A stretch of DNA of 64,000 bases from Cocos nucifera (Eukaryota > Streptophyta > Magnoliopsida > Arecales > Arecaceae): NCBI GenBank assembly GCA_006176705.1, contig QRFJ01004933.1:1-64000 (forward strand), in the 5' to 3' direction. Both the position numbers and the translations under genes were made by a program. Below the pieces are notes generated by a model. The model was not told the DNA's origin. It made no database searches and worked only from the letters and a program-made list of their open reading frames with translations. This document shows positions 1-10,139 of this stretch, one piece after another. The number at the start of each line of letters is the position of its first letter. Position 1 is the first letter of the stretch.

Positions 1-481
1 AGAGAGATAGGCATCTTTTGCATATACATCTCATGTATCAAATCAATCATATTTTCAGAATCTAAATTATCACATAATAATCTGAAAAAATTAGATTTAA
101 ATTGATTATCTAAAATAAATTCTAATCTAGACAATTATGTAGAACTATTCTACAACTAGTCTAGTCATGCATCTATCATATGTCATATGATATTTAAAAT
201 TAAATAATTTTATTTGATGTTTATCAGATTTATTATAATACTTATAATATTAGAAAATAGTAAATAAGAATTAAAATATGAATTTAATCAGATTAAATCA
301 AAGACATGCAAAATATTCTATAGAACATTTCTATTCTAGAACTAGTCATGCATATCTTTCATGTTCTTAGATCCAAATCATTTAATTTTAATTTTCTGAT
401 TTCAGATCTAATCACATCTCATGTGACATCTGAAATCACTTTATTTCTAATAAAATTAAAAATCAGATCTAAACAATCTAG
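1..481 (-). other. Untranslated leader of a copia element truncated by the window edge
   Basis: On the minus strand this stretch follows the primer-binding site at 482-499 and would lead towards gag outside the window. It is AT-rich, has no long reading frame, and resembles by eye the leader of element B at about 17700-18278 (shared tracts around the words tagatctaaattat and tctagaactagtcatgcat). This supports the same Angela-like copia family. No coding sequence is seen. Confidence 0.7.
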
Positions 482-499
482 AACCTGGCTCTGATACCA
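482..499 (-). other. Primer-binding site, initiator-tRNA-Met type
   Basis: Read on the minus strand, the 18 bases are TGGTATCAGAGCCAGGTT, the form used by many plant copia elements and complementary to the 3' end of initiator tRNA-Met. It lies two bases inside the LTR end at 502, which fixes the LTR orientation (5' LTR at higher coordinates). This is a site for a tRNA primer, not a tRNA gene. Confidence 0.9.
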
Positions 500-501
500 G
501 T

Positions 502-2751
502 TGAAGGAAAATCCTGATTTCCCGGTCCAGGTTCGTCCAGATCTGATTAGATCAAGAGATATATTTCAAAAATTTTCTCTTGATCTCAATCAGATCTTGA
601 TATGTTTTAGATCTGATTCTTATTATTTTAATAAATAAAATAAATAAGATAAATTAAATCAAATCAATTTACCTGATTTGGGTAATCCTATTACCCTGTA
701 ATGGATCCTGATTGCAGCGAAGGTTCTGGATCTTAGCCACGCAGCACCTGGCCTCTACCGTATCACTTGGTTGGATCTGGAGATCCTCTTCTTCTCTATC
801 AACATCCAAAAATCAGATCTGATCTGATCTGGAGGATCTTCAAAACTCTTTTGAAGATCTGCAGTCGTCCTTTTGCAGCAGCGCAGCCTTCTTGCTTTTG
901 ATCGCCTTTCCTTGATCTGAATCGCACCAACCTAAATCCAAAACACTTTTGGACGTGGAGAGCAAGGAGAAGAGACTATGGCATGGAGAAGGAGGGAAAG
1001 CAGCCTTGGGCGTGTCTAATAGCATTCACTCAGACTTAGAATTAGTTGGCGTAGGGTCTATTTATAGACCTCTTGTGATCCAACTCCTCTTCCTCTCAAC
1101 CATCACAACCTTTGTGAAATCAAATCTAAATCTGATTGGTTGAATAGAGACCCTGGATTCTCCTTAGAGTGCTAAAGACCAGTCAAACTGGATTCTTAGT
1201 AGAACTCTGATTGGAATCCAAAAGGAGGTGGAGTCCTTGTCCAACAAGGACTCTAGCGCCTCCTACTTGGGCTCACGCCACCCTTGGCATGCGCCCTTCT
1301 CCTTGCCAGGTTCTAGCAGGGGGACAGGCCCCCACCAGCTCTCCAATAGATGCATGACATGTGGTCAAAAGTCAAAGGATCAATAGTCAACATTTGACCA
1401 GTCAAAGGTAGACTTTTGACCAAAGTCAAAGAACAAGAAATGGCAGGTGACCAAAAATGGCAAGTAATGTCTTACAAATAAGACAACCTATTCTGACTTG
1501 GACAACCTCCAGTCAGACCATATGAAGGCCTCTGATTGAGCACAAACTCCTTTGGCTCAGTCAGGACAACGTATTTGTGATAGTAAAAGAAGAACGTTAG
1601 GTTCAATCGAGTGCTAGCACGATTTCCTTGAACCTAATTGAATCTCATTCAGATTAATTGAACTAGATCAGTTCAATTGATGATCACCAGATTCAAACCC
1701 TTGTTTGTGTACCCAGTTGATCAGTTCTGTATATGGTAATGGGATATGTCATGATCTCTATCATAGACATCATCGAAACTCCTTTCGATGGATCAGAACT
1801 CTTCTGATTCGAACAGCTAGAATGATCGATCATCTAAATCATTCTAATTGCTCCCAAAATCCACCAGTGACACCTAGCAGTATATGGTGGCAACCCATCA
1901 GAGCTGAATGTGAACCTCTTGGTGCAGCTACCTGTGTGATTAAGTTCTTCTATCTTGAGCCCCGATCAGATTAGGGTTAAGGTGAACTCGTCAAACCCTA
2001 GTCTCTGTCATATGATGTAATCATTCGATTCGAGTCCAATGTGAAAATCTAAATAGAAACTCTTTCTATTATTTCACTCTACCATGGCCATGGATTTCTG
2101 GACTTGATTCTCATGATCATCATAGGGCTGCTCCTCTACCACCCAGGTAGATAGATTCCATCTTGATGCTATCCAGTTCCTACAATGAACATGCTATAGC
2201 CAACATACACCTCAGGGTTCCATATGGCTAGGAGACCGAGTAATGGTGTAGTCAAACTATAACACCCTCAAGGTGAACTGCCGATGCATCTCAGGTCAAA
2301 GAACCAGACACACTACTGCAGCATCGAGTCAGTCATTGACGAGAAGGTAGACTTCCTAATGACTACTCGAGGTGGTCACGCTCAGTGCCCTCGTTCTCTA
2401 ACGAGTACCTATACTCTCGCTCCGGTGTCTCCACACCGTAGACTCAAGACTCATCTACTAAAGAGAAGCGATTGTACACCAACCTTCCGGATCAATCACC
2501 GTCCTCGTAATGATCCTATGGTCAGGAGCTGTTTATGAGTTAATAATGATTATTCATGTCTTAAATTTTCAACTCTTGAAAATATGAATTATCATTACCA
2601 TTAACTCAAAGGATGTATCACAGACACTAAATACACAGGTGTGATAGAAAATAACCCTTTTCATTAATTATAGTCAAAATTATAATTTTGCCCCTAGAAG
2701 TGTATTACAAGTGTCAGCCAATTCTGGCTTCTAGGGCACATATATCTAACA
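502..2751 (-). repeat. 5' LTR of a minus-strand Angela-like copia element
   Basis: On the minus strand it starts TGTTAGATATATGTGCCC at 2751 and ends CCTTCA at 502, next to the primer-binding site. The 2250-bp length matches the solo LTR at 6058-8304 and the two LTRs of element B. A TATA box (TATAAATA on the minus strand, 1059-1066) gives a plausible transcription start towards lower coordinates. The other LTR lies outside the window, so the target duplication cannot be checked; aagag at 2752-2756 would be one copy. The start TGTTAGATAT..GCCCTAGA resembles the LTR start of cereal Angela/BARE elements, which is an inference from memory of the family. Confidence 0.88.
1059..1066 (-). promoter_or_regulatory. 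LTR TATA box
   Basis: The minus-strand octamer TATAAATA lies in the middle of the LTR. The element B LTRs have TATATAAA at the matching place (10703-10710 and 18863-18870). It is the likely core promoter of this LTR. Confidence 0.55.
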
Positions 2752-4525
2752 AAGAGCACATATTTCTAATAGGTGTGCACTAAGAGGGATGTGCACCCTC
2801 CTCTCCACATTAATCCCATTAGGGGAATGCACCAATCCTTTAATTCCTGCATGACCGGGTCAACTCTTGACCCTTATCCTATTCCCATCTTATGGGATTT
2901 ATGACAAGTCCTTTTTAAGTCCAATTCAATGGATTTCAGGCAAGTCCTTATTAAGTTAGAACAAGCTTTGATCAGGCCAAGACTAGGTCCAGTCAAATCA
3001 AGATAAATCCATACAGAATTTTTGGGAGAGCCTTGTCTAAATTTTATCTCATGATTTTAGGACAAGTCCTAATCTTGTTAAGACAACCCTTGTCCTATTT
3101 CCATCTTATGGGATTTAGGACAAGGCTTGATCAAGCTAGGATAAGATCTAGTCAGATCTAGATAAATCCACATAGAGATTCCGAATGAGCCTTATCTAAA
3201 TTTTACCTCATGATTTTAGGACAAGTCCTGATCTTATCAGGACAAACCTTGTTTTATTAGGACAGGGCCTATTCTCACCAGAACAAGCCCTATTTTGATT
3301 AGGACAAACCAATGCAGGGCTCCCAGATGAACCAAATCCAATTTGCCTCAATCAAGATAAACTAGAAAGACTACAGAAGGAGAATGTTAGGCTCAATCAT
3401 GTGCTAGCACAATTTTTTTGAACCTAATCAGATCTAATCCAAATCAATCGAACTAGGTTAGCCCAATTAATGACATCCAGATCTAAATTCTTATTTGCAT
3501 GACCTAGTTAGATTTAGTTCTATATGGTAATGAGATATGTTATGATCTTCATCATCGAAACTCCTTTCGATGGACCAAAACTCTTTTGATTCACTCAATT
3601 TGAATTGTCGATCATCAAGACAATTCTAATTGATCCCAAAATTTATCAGTGACACCTAACAGTATATGGTGGCAACCGATCAGAACTAAATAGAGAACAT
3701 CTCCATGTAGCTATCTATATGATTGGATTCTTCTATCATGAGCCCAATAGGATTAGAGTTAAGGTAAACTCGTCAAATCCAACATCCATCATATGAATGA
3801 ATCATTCGATTTGAGTTCGATGTGAAATCCTAATAGAAACTTCTTTCTATTATTTTACACTACCATGGCCATGAGTTTTAGGACTCGATCTCATGATCAT
3901 CATAGGACCACTCCTCTACCAAGGTTGATAGATTTCTTCTTGGTGCCATCCAGTTCCTACAATTAACAAGCTATAGCCAACATACACTTCAGAATTTTGA
4001 ATGATTAGAAAATCGAGTTATGGTATGGTCAAACTATAATACCCTCAAGGTGAATTATCAATGCACCTCAGGTCCAAGAACCAAACACACATTGCAACAT
4101 CGAGCTAGTTATCAATGAAAAGATAGACTTTCTTATGACTGCTCGAGATGGTCATGCTCAAGGTCCTCATTCTTAACGAGTACCTATACTCTCACTTCGA
4201 TGTGTCCATAGTATAGACTTAAGACACATCTATCCTAAGAAAGTGATCATACACCAATCTTGCAGATCGATCATCATTTTCGTGATGATCCTATGATCGA
4301 GAGCAGTTTATAAGTTAATTATGATAATACATGCCTTAAATTTTTAACTCTTGAAAATATGTATTATCATGCCATTAACTCAATGGATGTATCACAGACA
4401 CTTTATGCATAATGTGATAGAATAAAATAATTTTTTTATCAATTTTAAGTCAAAATTATGAAAATACCTCTAGAAAGTGTTTTACAAGTGTTGGCCAATC
4501 TAGCTTTTAAGGCACACATCTAACA
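2752..4525 (-). repeat. Older LTR remnant of a related subfamily, cut on its left side
   Basis: The right half (about 3370-4525) is clearly related to the family LTR: it has the same gtgctagca...tgaacctaat block, the same catatggtaat and accatggccatg words, and the same terminal aaggcacacatctaaca ending at 4525. The left part (2760-3330) differs from the other copies and consists of degenerate GGACAAGTCC repeats. The sequence starts abruptly at the end of the LTR at 502-2751, so that element probably inserted here and the missing half lies outside the window. The many differences from the other LTRs suggest an old copy. Confidence 0.72.
2900..3315. repeat. Degenerate palindromic repeat cluster (AGGACAAGTCCT-like)
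   Basis: Words such as gacaagtcct, ggacaagtcctaatcttg, ggacaaggcttgatcaag, ggacaagtcctgatcttatc, aggacaaacc and aggacagggcc recur about every 30-60 bases. Several are near-palindromes. The cluster is absent from the other LTR copies of the family in this window, so it looks like local expansion within the U3/R part of this LTR. Confidence 0.55.
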
Positions 4526-4830
4526 ACTCCAACTTAAGCCATAGCCCTGCAGCAGTCTTTTTATGTAGGACCTCGCACAATACCTCATCTGATAAGCAAA
4601 ACTATATTATCGTAAGAGCTTTCTCATCAATCTCCTCCTTCTATTCTAGAGTCAATGAATTGAACATCTTTTTCTTTCTCAACGGGGCCTTCTGCAATCC
4701 TTGCTGCATTCGTATAGCATGCATCTTGACTTGCCATAATGCTAAGCTGTTGGTCCTATCAAATTTCTAGATCTCGAACTTCATCATCCTCTTAATCCAT
4801 TAAGGGAGTAGAATAGCTATGATACTAGTT
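4526..4830 (-). other. Internal-region remnant between two LTR-like pieces
   Basis: The stretch directly follows the LTR end at 4525. Read on the minus strand, its edge (GGCTTAAGTTGGAGT before TGTTAG) is a weak polypurine-like tract. At the other side, minus-strand TAGTATCATAGC (about 4817-4828) is a decayed primer-binding site for the LTR-like piece starting at 4831. It has no recognisable protein segment. The two flanking LTR-like pieces differ, so this is probably a junction of two truncated elements rather than one element. Confidence 0.4.
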
Positions 4831-5287
4831 TGTTGGAATAAATCCATGAAAAATAGATCTAAAAAAAAATTAATGTAAAAATAAATAAATAAAAGAGTAA
4901 ACCAAGATTTAACATGGTTCGGCAATGTGCCTACATCTATGGGCGAAGATGAGCAATTCCATTATCAAGATTACAATGGAGAAGAAGCACTCATAAAATC
5001 CAAAATCCACATACATCCAAAAAAATCTCTCTATCTCTCTTTGATTGGGAAAGAACAATAGGAGATGCCATGCACAACAATAATATCTCTAAACCACCTC
5101 TGATCCTCCTTTTGGGGTATTTTTTGGTATGAAAAAAAAGAAGTGGTGTAAGGAAAACTTGAAACCTGTGGGCTGATTAAAGGAAGAAAGAAAGAGTCCC
5201 TTTTGGACTCATGATGTGTGTCTTTGTAAGCATCCTTTTAAGACTATTTAAAGCCGGTTGGGTGTTGATTGGGTCAAAAAACTAACA
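4831..5287 (-). repeat. LTR-like fragment, copia type
   Basis: It begins tgttggaataaatcc beside a decayed primer-binding site and contains taacatggttcggcaatgtgcctac, a motif common in plant LTRs. A plausible LTR start on the minus strand is the ctaaca at 5287, giving about 457 bp. The right border is uncertain because no partner LTR or target duplication is visible. Confidence 0.4.
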
Positions 5288-6052
5288 TTCGGGTGGAATA
5301 ATACCAAATTTGATGAACTTTGATCTGTCTAAGAATTCTCTATCTTAAATTTATTGAAATGTAGAAAGATTGGTCTTCTTTTCTTGACAACTTCTATGTA
5401 TGGCCATTGCATGGAGAAAGTAGGAGCAGCTTTGGGATGAAACTGACATATACTAGAATACTAATTGGTGGTCCCTATATTTATCATGGGGATGATTTTA
5501 GTTTTACAAGTCTTGCTAATGAAAGAAAAGGCAGCTTGGATCTAAAAGGGATATGCTTGATTTTATGTATTAAAAGCATCATCTTCTAGATCTATCTCTC
5601 TTTGGGATGTTCACTTAGTGTAGTAAGAGGGATAACCTTATTTTGGCAAAGCTTCGTACAATGTCATTTTCTGCAAACTAAGACCAATTACTTCCCTTGG
5701 ACAAAGTGGCTGCATTAGCTAATACAATCTTAGACTATATTAATTCTTTATGTCTAGATAATATAAGTGAAGAAAAGAAAAAATATAATTCAGTTTTGAA
5801 TAGGTGTAGAAGGCTATTCCGAGGTGCTAGCATAATTTCACTATACAAATTATTTAAAATACCAACTCTATTTTGTCGATGCTAGGAGGAAGTGTCGGCA
5901 AAATTGAAATTCTACATTCACCTACCGGTGCTTTTTAAAAGGGCCTAGATGTTATGATGCTTTAAAGTGTTGGCAATTTATGGTGACAAAAGCATTGATA
6001 GAATCCTTAAAGCATCATTAAAATTCAACACTTATCCTAGCTCCATCCCCAA
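5288..6052. other. Unassigned stretch
   Basis: There are a few short open frames, the longest about 62 codons at 5697-5885 with a charged middle (ISEEKKKYNSVLNRCRRLF). None matches a family I recognise, and no splice structure is convincing. The right part (5890-6040) repeats the word aaagcatca/atgctttaaag in both orientations, a possible small foldback. The solo LTR at 6058 inserted at its right edge. Confidence 0.3.
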
Positions 6053-6057
6053 ATCAA

Positions 6058-8304
6058 TGAAGGAAAAATCTATTTTTCCAACATAGGATCGTTCGATCTG
6101 ATTGAATCTAAAAAAATATTTCAAAGTTTTTTTCTAAAATCCTAATCAGATCTGAGACTTCTTGAATCTAATTATAGAGATCTGATATTAAAAGTCAAAA
6201 ATAAAATTAAATTAGATTTAATTTTAAGTATCTGATTTGGTAATGTAATTACCCTATGATAATTCTATTGATTCCTGAGGTTCTAGAAGGAGCCACCCAT
6301 GCGCCTGGCCTGTACCAATATCCACCTAGATAAGATCTGAACATCTTCTCCTCATGAATCTCTTCTCCAAAAATCAGATCTAGATCTGATTTGAAAAACC
6401 TTCAAAATAACTTTTGAGGGTAGCCTGTTCGTCTCACGAACACCATCACGTAGATACTGAATCTTGTGCCAAAAATCTTGGACCTTCAATTCAGATTTGT
6501 GCCTAACCTTTTAGGCATGTAGAAGAGAGGGAGAGAGAGGATAGAGTGGACATGGATATCAGAGAAAAGGCTCCTTTGGGTGTGGAAAAAATAAATTACG
6601 TTGAGGCAATTTTGTGAGAAGAGTTCTTATACAAGACATAGCGCCATAAAGAGTCTCTTTTTGACAAAAAACCTTATTAATTTGACTATTAGGACTCTTG
6701 GACATAATATCCATGAAAAACCATCTAGTTTTGATGCCAAAAATCTATCTAAGCATGAAAGGATAAGGAAGAGTCCATGTGCGTCTAGGACTCTTCCCTC
6801 AAGAGTTTGATCCAAATCAAATTCTAGGAAAATCCAGTATAAGCACCTCCAAAAATCACAAAATTTTGCATATCCAAAGTATAACTCATTCCCTATCATA
6901 TATCCAAAAATTAGAGCAAAATAATTTTAGATAAATTTTTAAAATTCTTTGATCACATGACCCTCAATTCCCTTAATTGGGTCAACTATTGACCCTAGTC
7001 CAATTGCACTAGGAATGAATTTAATTTTCATAATTAATCTAACCTAAACTTGTTCAGTTAGATGAAAATAAACTCATTCAAGATATAGAATTGAGTTAAA
7101 TTAAATTCAGCTTGATTGTGATAAATTAGAAGGATTACAGAAGGAGAAAGTCAGGCTCAATCGTGTGCTAGCACGATTACCTTGAACCTGATTGGATCTA
7201 ATCCAAATCAATCAAACTAGGTTAGCTCAATTGATGACATCCAAACCCAAACCCTTATTTGTGTGACCCAGTTAGATTCAATTTCATATGGTAATGAGAC
7301 ATGTCATGATCTCCATCATCAATATCATCGAAATACCTTTCGATGGATCAGAACTTTTCTGATTCATACAATTAGAATGATCGATCATCAAAATTATTCT
7401 AATTGCTCCCAAAATACACCAGTGACACCTAGCAGTATATGGTCACAATCCATCAGAACTAAAAGTGAACCTCTCGGTGTAGCTACCTATGTGATTGGGT
7501 TCTTCCATGTTGAGCTCTGACAGGATTAGGGTTAAGGTGAACTCGTCAAACCCAATATCCATCATATGAATTAATCATTCGATTCGAGTCCTATATAAAA
7601 TTCTTATAGAAACTCTTTCTATCATCTTCACTCTACCATGGTCATGGGCTTTTGGACTTGATTCTCATGATCATCATAGGGCTACTCCTCATCTACCGAG
7701 GTAGATAGATCCCTTATTGGTGTAATCCAATTCCTATAATGAACGTACTATAGCCAACATACACCTCAAAATTTTGAATGGCTAGAAGAGTGAGTTACGG
7801 TGTAGTCAAACTACAACACCCTCAAGGTGAATTACCGATGCACCTCAGGTCAAAGAACTAGACACATTATTGCAATATCGAGCCAATCATCAATGAGAAG
7901 GTAGACTTTCTTATGAATGCTCTAGGTGGTCACGCTCAGTATCCTTGTTTTCTAAAAAGTATCTATACTCTCGCTCTAGTGTTTCCACACCATAGACTCA
8001 AGACTCATCTACTCAAAGAAACAAATTGCATACCAACCTTCTAGATCAATCACCATCCTAGTGATAATCCTACGGTTGGAAGCAGTTTATGAGTTAATTA
8101 TAAAAATTCATGTCTTAAATTTTTAACTCTTTGAAAATATAAATTATCATTACTATTAACTTAAAGGACGTATCACATACACTTTAAAAACACACTATGA
8201 TAGAAAATAATTCTTTTATTAATTTATAGTTAAAATTATAAAATTATCCTTAAAAGTGTATTACAAGTATTAGCCAATCTAGCTTCTAGGGCACACATCT
8301 AACA
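6058..8304 (-). repeat. Solo LTR of the Angela-like family with 5-bp target duplication
   Basis: It begins tgaaggaaaaat and ends gggcacacatctaaca, the same termini as the LTRs at 502-2751 and 10140-12432, with about the same length (2247 bp). It is flanked by ATCAA at 6053-6057 and at 8305-8309, a perfect 5-bp target duplication. No internal domain, primer-binding site or polypurine tract lies next to either end. This is the footprint expected when the two LTRs of an inserted element recombine and delete the body. Single-base differences and small indels relative to the other copies show that it is old. Confidence 0.9.
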
Positions 8305-8693
8305 ATCAAAATCCTACCTCTTTCTCTCTTAAGTCAGCTCCCGCTCCTCCTCTGTCTCATCCTCATCTCTTCAAAATCCCCCTCTTCTATTCTCCTCCCA
8401 ATCCCTCCCGATCTCATCCTCATTTGATCTCTCTCCAATCTCCATCGATTGGATCCAAGCTTTAGAGTGGCAACTGCTAGTGCTCCGCCATCCATGAAAC
8501 CCTTTCTATCACCTAATCTAAGGTATTCTCATTCTCGTTGACTATTATTTGATTAGATCTGGGGCTTAGGGTTTTGTCCCCCAACTCCACCCGTATATGG
8601 TTTTATGCAAGTATCTGTTGATCTTGTCTTGCCACTTGATCCATCTTTGAATTATAGATGGTTAAATATATTAGGTTTATGGTTCATTTGCAT
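8305..8693 (+). other. Low-copy-looking stretch, possible gene 5' remnant
   Basis: The first 200 bases are rich in C and T on the plus strand (ctctttctctctt, ctcctcctctgtctc, cccctcttctattctcctccc), as plant 5' untranslated regions often are. A short open stretch with an ATG at about 8494 is followed by a possible splice donor (aag/gtattc near 8521). It resembles none of the repeats in the window. There is no downstream exon before the LTR of element A, so it is at best a truncated gene end. Confidence is low. Confidence 0.25.
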
Positions 8694-8960
8694 TGGGGAT
8701 GAGATTAGCACCTGCCAAAGTCCCTACGACTAACCTCCATTCCATGAAAACCCATCGATCTTCTCTGTGATAACTTATGATTGCCGAACTTGTCAAAAGC
8801 ATGATAAAGCCTGGTTGAACGATCTTGAACAATAAAAAGAACTATTATTTCATTAACTTTGCCTTTTGGCTTGGGATGAATACCAGGATCAAAGCCCAAC
8901 CTATCCAACCCTGATTGGTAATGGATTGTAAGGGCAGTTGAATTCCTTTATTATAAGTAA

Positions 8961-9050
8961 TAGTCTCCTTCTAGACGGACCCCTTCCAGTAGAACTCCAC
9001 CTAGCTAGTCTCCTTCTAGATGGACCTCTTCTAGTTGAACTCCTTCCAGT
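8961..9050 (+). repeat. 45-bp tandem duplication in the U3 of element A
   Basis: Two adjacent units, 8961-9005 and 9006-9050, share tagtctccttctaga, gaactcc and most other bases. They lie about 560 bp upstream of the TATA box. Tandem U3 repeats often act as enhancers in plant copia LTRs such as Tnt1; a regulatory role here is an inference. Confidence 0.7.
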
Positions 9051-9612
9051 CGACTACTCCATGAAGGATGGATCTCAGTGCTTCCAACAACCATTTGAAA
9101 TATGTCTATCTTTGGACAATCTAGAAGGTTGTCGAACTTCTTAAAATCACCAGAGGTTGCTTCAACAGACTTCAGCAAGTTGCAAGCTTGCCTTATGACA
9201 TTAATCTTCAAGTTTGACCAGTCGACCTTAAGTTCTCCTTGCCCACATCAATATTATGATCTCAAAAGTGGCACTCCCAAGTCTTGGAAACATAAGAGGA
9301 TAGGTTATGAGAAGATGAGAGTAAGTCAGAAGAGAAATCAGCCTGAGTAGTAAAGTTCAGAAACTGAGCCAGCTCACCTTCGGAACTGGGCCGACCAAGT
9401 TGGGAATTGGGTTGGCTATGTCTCGAAAAAAAATTCAGATAGAAAGCAGTATTTTCAAACTATTGGCATGGACTGAGCTAACTCAATCGTAGGTTAGCTA
9501 GCTCAATCTGAAACTAAGCCGACTTAGTTTTTGCGGGTTTATTTTGTGTACGTGGGATGTTTGGATTTTAGGAAGTTTTTCTATGAGCTTGGGGCTTGAC
9601 TCTTTTGTAAAG

Positions 9613-9667
9613 TATAAATACTGAAAATAGATCAAGATTGTATATGATGCTGAATTCATTGAATAAA
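9613..9667 (+). promoter_or_regulatory. LTR core promoter with downstream polyadenylation signal
   Basis: TATAAATA at 9613-9620 is followed by AATAAA at 9662-9667. The spacing fits a short R region, with transcription starting about 30 bases after the TATA box and the same R carrying the polyadenylation signal of the 3' LTR copy. Confidence 0.6.
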
Positions 9668-9823
9668 GCTCTTTTCTTCCAAAAAACTCTTATGCTCTTT
9701 TTCTCTCTTTTCTCTAAAATCCATTATTTTGCTTCCGTGTTGATCCTAGGAGGTTGTTCCTCATTGCTTGACTAATCACCAGTGGCCATGCTGATCTGAG
9801 AGAGGATACTTTATCCCAATAAT

Positions 9824-9835
9824 TGGTATCAGAGC
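9824..9835 (+). other. Primer-binding site of element A
   Basis: TGGTATCAGAGC is complementary to the 3' end of initiator tRNA-Met, as in most plant copia elements. It lies six bases after the LTR end and is followed by agtgttgc, so only the first 12 bases match the longer site seen at 482-499. Confidence 0.85.
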
Positions 9836-10088
9836 AGTGTTGCACGAAAAAAAGAAAGACACCTAGGGTTACTACATCCAGGATCTGTTGCACCAGGTTT
9901 TATCCGAAATCTTTTTGTTTCTTCATTGTTTGTCTCTAGATTAAGGTGATGATTGGTTACATAGAGGGATGGTGATACTGATGGTTGAAAAGAGGATCTA
10001 GGGCATTTAGATCTTCTTTGAAGGGTAGTGTTACTAATGTGTGATCGAAGAAGGATGTTAGGGATTTGTTCTTGACTTATTTGAAGTC

Positions 10089-10139
10089 ATGGGATTGAAT
10101 TGATTCAAGGTGGATTTTGAGAAGTTAGATGGCAAGGAG
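10089..10139 (+). pseudogene. Element A gag, N-terminal fragment before the insertion
   Basis: An ATG at 10089 opens the frame that reads FKVDFEKLDGKE just before the element B insertion, with one in-frame TGA at 10101. The frame continues without shift at 20583 (NFILWQQRIKDLL), so this is the beginning of the structural protein of element A. Copia Gag forms the virus-like particle that packages the element RNA. The fragment cannot function because it is separated from the rest by 10.4 kb. Confidence 0.75.
10135..10139. other. Target-site duplication AGGAG, left copy (element B)
   Basis: AGGAG here and again at 20578-20582 directly flank the LTR ends of element B. Both copies fall inside the gag codons Lys-Glu of element A, and removing B plus one copy restores the frame. 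Confidence 0.95.

Larger units (their letters stand above)
8694..9818 (+). repeat. 5' LTR of element A
   Basis: The right end is set by ttatccca followed six bases later by the primer-binding site. The left end is a guess: tggggat at 8694 is an imperfect inverted match to the terminal atccca. The LTR contains a 45-bp tandem duplication in U3, a TATA box at 9613-9620 and an AATAAA at 9662-9667, which is the expected U3-R order. Near-palindromic words of the type actaagccgacttagt recur at 9360-9530. The 3' LTR is missing, so the left border cannot be checked internally. Confidence 0.55.

Noticed and set aside
482..499. tRNA-like sequence
   Set aside because: It is only the 18-base complement of a tRNA 3' end, used as a primer-binding site; no cloverleaf is present.
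1705..1974. Similar 61-89-codon open frames at 1705-1974, 7263-7520, 11301-11486 and 19536-19802
   Set aside because: They recur because the LTRs are homologous, they run antisense to element transcription, and many amino-acid changes separate them, so there is no sign of selection on a protein.
4526..5287. A complete small retrotransposon made of 2752-4525 and 4831-5287 as its two LTRs
   Set aside because: The two pieces are different sequences and cannot be the LTR pair of one element.
5697..5885. 62-codon charged open frame as a possible small protein gene
   Set aside because: The length is within chance for AT-rich DNA, and no family, promoter or related copy is seen.
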